From Kistimonas sp964291505 (GTDB taxonomy: Bacteria; Pseudomonadota; Gammaproteobacteria; Pseudomonadales; Endozoicomonadaceae), in NCBI GenBank assembly GCA_964291505.2, contig OZ220216.1:1178001-1242000 (forward strand): DNA of 64,000 nt, given 5' to 3'. The position numbers were made by a program, and so were the translations under genes. The notes beneath the pieces were generated by a model, which was given only the letters and a program-made list of their open reading frames with translations, was not told where the DNA came from and ran no database searches. Shown here in pieces: positions 61,545 through 64,000 of this stretch. Each line of letters starts with the position of its first letter. The first letter of the stretch is position 1.

Positions 61545-61730
61545 AAACGGTGATGTTACCCGGCCTGCGTGATGTGGATGTCGCAGGCCGCGAGGCTGCC
61601 ACGGTGCTGCTGTAAGGCAATGTGCTTTATTCACCCCATTTCCCGCTATTCTCTCCAGTTTTGATGAACAGGGTATAACCACCTTCTTGCTAAAATTAAA
61701 GTGTCAAAAGGAAATTGAGTTGGCTGAAAG

Positions 61731-63050
61731 ATGACAGGGACAGTAAGAAGTGGTGGCTCGATATCGCCGAATCATGGCAGCGGACCAGCTGTTATTCCAA
61801 AAGAAAGTAAAGGCACCTACAAGGGTATTGGCGTATCAGCGACAGAGGGTCAGCCGATTGTTCAGCAGGCTAGTGAGGTTGCTTCTGAAATAAGAAATAC
61901 TGCGCCAATGAGTAGCCGGAAAGTGGCTCAGCAAAGAGTTAAATATTCCCTCTCAAGACGGCAAAAGAGTGCCCAAAATGCCGTCAAACGTGTCCTTGAT
62001 GAATCATATGAAACCTCTGGGATGGACCGGTTTGAGAAGCGCTTGAGGCGGGAAGTGTTGACCAAGCTTCGAAGAAAGGGGGGGCAACAATCTGACGCCA
62101 CCGCTAACAATCAATGGCATAAACAGGTCAAAAAAGCCGTTTCACTGAACAAGAAGCTGATCAAGCAGCGAGGCGATATGGTGGTTAATCCAATGGGGCG
62201 CGGTGAAAAACAAAACGTACAGCAATCACCGGTCACAGAGACCAAAGGCCTGTCTGACTTTCTGGCGCTGGATAAAACAGAGCAGGAGAATATCGCCACA
62301 CATGTCATGCTGTGCGATGCCGCCTATCAGGGTTTTGACCCGGATTTTGAGGAAATCAGCTTACCTGCCGGTTGCACGCTACTCAAACAGGAAGAGCTGC
62401 CGGTTGAACTGCAAATGCTCTACGATGAAGCCACTGGCCTGATTCATGCGCCGCACAATGCGAAAGCCATGGTGGTTCGCAAGGGTGATGGGATTGTAGT
62501 GATCTTTGCGGGCACAGAGCCAGGGGCAAAGCGTGAAACAGGCCGTAGTAGTACGATCAAAACCGATGTTACCCAGTGGCTGGGTATGGAATCCCCCATG
62601 TACCACAGTGCTGCCGCGGTGTTTGATCTCCTGTTGAAATATGAACCATTATCCGGTTCGCCAATCAGCGCTGCAGGTCACTCCCTTGGCGGCGGATTGG
62701 CGCAGTTTGCTTACACCGCAGTGCAGGAACGGTATGCCCCTAAGCGTTTTGGTGGAGTTATCACTGTGAACTCTGCAGGTCTATCGAAAGGAACGCTGAC
62801 TGAGTTGGGTGAAGAGCGGGTGAATATGGCAAAAGACAGCATTCAGAATATCCGGATAAAAGGTGACCCGGTATCACCCAGCGGCACCAATAAAGCGGGT
62901 CTTGCTATCAAGGGAGAGCTGGAGGGGTCCATCATGACGTTGCCGGATCCTGAAAAGCGCGGGGTTGGGGTGCACAGCTGTACCGTGGCGATCGATGTGA
63001 TTGAAGCGCATATGTCTATGCAGGTTGACAAAGATTCCTGGTCGCAGTGA
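61731..63050 (+). CDS. Class-3-lipase-like protein, effector candidate
   Basis: This encodes 439 residues. The first 175 are polar and very basic (RVKYSLSRRQKSAQNAVKR, RFEKRLRREVLTKLRRKGG) and probably disordered or coiled. The catalytic domain begins near residue 180 (HVMLCDAAYQGFDPDFE). The nucleophile elbow is GHSLGGG with Ser318, the Asp is probably D379 in KGDPVSPSG, and the His is H415 in GVGVHSC. There is no signal peptide, so secretion would need a dedicated system. A bacterial phospholipase or triacylglycerol-lipase effector aimed at a host or rival is plausible. Confidence 0.78.
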   Translation: MTGTVRSGGSISPNHGSGPAVIPKESKGTYKGIGVSATEGQPIVQQASEVASEIRNTAPMSSRKVAQQRVKYSLSRRQKSAQNAVKRVLDESYETSGMDRFEKRLRREVLTKLRRKGGQQSDATANNQWHKQVKKAVSLNKKLIKQRGDMVVNPMGRGEKQNVQQSPVTETKGLSDFLALDKTEQENIATHVMLCDAAYQGFDPDFEEISLPAGCTLLKQEELPVELQMLYDEATGLIHAPHNAKAMVVRKGDGIVVIFAGTEPGAKRETGRSSTIKTDVTQWLGMESPMYHSAAAVFDLLLKYEPLSGSPISAAGHSLGGGLAQFAYTAVQERYAPKRFGGVITVNSAGLSKGTLTELGEERVNMAKDSIQNIRIKGDPVSPSGTNKAGLAIKGELEGSIMTLPDPEKRGVGVHSCTVAIDVIEAHMSMQVDKDSWSQ

Positions 63051-63139
63051 CGATAGAGGCTTCTCGCCACCGCTTTCCCGTTGTATATAGGTCTATTTGT
63101 TGTGGGTGCTGACAGGCGCTCCAGCCAATCGCGTTTTTT

Positions 63140-63580
63140 ATGGAACATCTTGCAGAATTCGGTTACTTCGGCCTGTTTATCGCCGCCTTTCTTGCCGCGA
63201 CGATTTTACCCCTCGGTTCGGAACTGGTGCTGGGTGCGTTGTTGTTGGGCGGGCTGTCCCCTGTTGCGCTGGTGATTGTTGCCACGGTCGGCAATGTGCT
63301 CGGTTCGCTGACCAACTATGCGTTGGGGTACTGGGCCAGCAGGAGTGTCATCCAGACATGGCTGAAAATGTCTGACGAGGCGTTTCTTCGGGCTGAGCAG
63401 CGTTTCACAAAATATGGTATTGCCTCACTGTTGTTTGCCTGGGTGCCGGTTATTGGGGATCCACTGACCGTCATGGCGGGCATTTTACGGATTCGCCTGC
63501 ACTGGTTTCTCTTGTTGGTGTCCGTGGGTAAATTACTGCGCTACATCGTCATTACTTACATGACACTGCAGGTGAGTTGA
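63140..63580 (+). CDS. DedA/YqaA-like membrane protein
   Basis: This encodes 146 residues. Three to four membrane segments are visible. The N-terminal FGLFIAAFLAATILPLGSELVLGALL and the stretch TVGNVLGSLTNYALGYWAS are hallmarks of YqaA-type SNARE-associated (DedA superfamily) proteins. VPVIGDPLTVMAGILR is the second conserved loop. The superfamily includes undecaprenyl-phosphate and other lipid flippases. The role of the YqaA branch is not known. Confidence 0.85.
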   Translation: MEHLAEFGYFGLFIAAFLAATILPLGSELVLGALLLGGLSPVALVIVATVGNVLGSLTNYALGYWASRSVIQTWLKMSDEAFLRAEQRFTKYGIASLLFAWVPVIGDPLTVMAGILRIRLHWFLLLVSVGKLLRYIVITYMTLQVS

Positions 63581-63755
63581 GCGATAAAACTGGCAGCGTG
63601 TTGTGCGTTGTTCAGGTCTTGCCGGTCAGACAGCAATACGGCTTCCTGTTTATGATGGACTGACAAGGTATGAGCTTTTTCGCACGATGTTTAATGTCCG
63701 CTGGATGTTGGTAGAAATGCTCTCCCGTGAAAATTTCCTTCTATTTTCTTAAACC

Positions 63756-64000
63756 TATGTCACAGAAAAACCGCTTTTCCTTCTTTCATGTTTACTGGCT
63801 GTTCGTGCTGTTGTTGAGTAGCCGTTTTGTGCTGGCAGGCCCAATGGAGCCTGTGATGCAGGCGATTCATCATGTAGAGCAAACACTGCATGCCCATGTC
63901 GGCGTGTCGGTATATGACACGGCCACACAAAAGCGCTGGAGCTACAATGGGGACGAACGCGTCCCCTTGATGAGCACGTTTAAAACGCTTGCCTGCGCCA
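63756..64000 (+). CDS. Class A beta-lactamase, 3' end outside window
   Basis: From ATG 63756 (MSQKNRFSFFHVYW) a signal peptide (WLFVLLLSSRFVLAG) leads into the start of a class A beta-lactamase: MEPVMQAIHHVEQTLHAHVG, then VSVYDTATQKRWSYNGDER. The active-site STFK tetrad is in PLMSTFKTLACA near residue 75. It resembles the carbenicillinase (CARB/PSE) branch. An in-frame GTG at 63726 is an alternative start. Ser-Lys chemistry would hydrolyse beta-lactams in the periplasm. The later SDN and KTG motifs are not in view. Confidence 0.85.

Noticed and set aside
1..64000. CRISPR arrays, tRNA or rRNA genes, prophage
   Set aside because: No regularly spaced repeats, no rRNA-like conserved blocks, no recognisable tRNA cloverleaf by eye, and no phage structural genes. 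The lambda-P-like gene stands without other phage genes.

Overview
The window looks like the chromosome of a host-associated marine gammaproteobacterium, most like the Oceanospirillales/Endozoicomonas group. The evidence is indirect. Single-copy housekeeping genes of gammaproteobacterial type (metG, apbC, dcd, trmJ, cydDC, arfB, an srmB-like helicase) alternate with long orphan genes that resemble secreted effectors, with several insertion sequences, and with many broken genes. No rRNA, tRNA or CRISPR array was recognised.

Layout. 1-2.2 kb: the 3' part of a low-complexity orphan gene with a nuclear-localisation-like basic cluster, then a decayed stretch. 2.3-6.6 kb: a SEC-C protein, metG, and two tandem paralogous exported proteins. 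6.8-9.7 kb: a DnaT-like gene and a lambda-P-like helicase-loader gene, then apbC and dcd. 9.7-15.4 kb: an orphan membrane protein, a CBS-domain protein, an HTH protein, a PP2C-like protein whose metal-binding residues are changed, and trmJ. 15.6-19.1 kb: cydDC. 19.2-28.2 kb: a secreted CtlX-like enzyme, a frameshifted cysteine hydrolase, arfB, a GNAT-like protein, an M14 peptidase, an exported MTA/SAH nucleosidase-like protein, and a fusion of three RidA domains.

28.5-34.5 kb is a zinc-starvation cluster. It holds two COG0523 metallochaperone GTPases, a frameshifted DUF1826 gene, and the zinc-free ribosomal protein paralogues L31B and L36B. Three near-identical Zur-type palindromes precede the transcription units. 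34.5-44.1 kb is the most unusual part. It is a decaying array of integron gene cassettes on the minus strand with recognisable attC sites and no integrase gene in view. One cassette carried a TIR-like (CAP12/PF10137-type) gene that is now split by an IS66 element with a perfect 8-bp target duplication. An IS1182 element sits inside the core of an attC site. A second, opposite-strand piece of cassette array lies at 57.6-59.8 kb, next to a second IS66 copy, an IS3-family element, and a nonsense-mutated paralogue of a cassette HAD hydrolase.

45-55.8 kb returns to chromosomal genes: an srmB-like helicase, an ankyrin-like orphan, an aaeXAB-like efflux operon, a globin, a BCCT transporter, and a pentein-fold (peptidylarginine/agmatine deiminase-like) orphan with catalytic-type His and Cys motifs. 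60-64 kb holds a PD-(D/E)xK-like gene broken by a 58-bp tandem duplication, a lipoprotein, a class-3-lipase-like effector candidate, a DedA/YqaA-like membrane protein, and the start of a class A beta-lactamase.

The recurring pattern is orphan, probably exported enzymes with eukaryote-like or host-active folds (PP2C, pentein, lipase, ankyrin, NLS-like) placed singly between housekeeping genes. This fits a symbiont or intracellular lifestyle. All functions are inferred from motifs read by eye; no database search was run.
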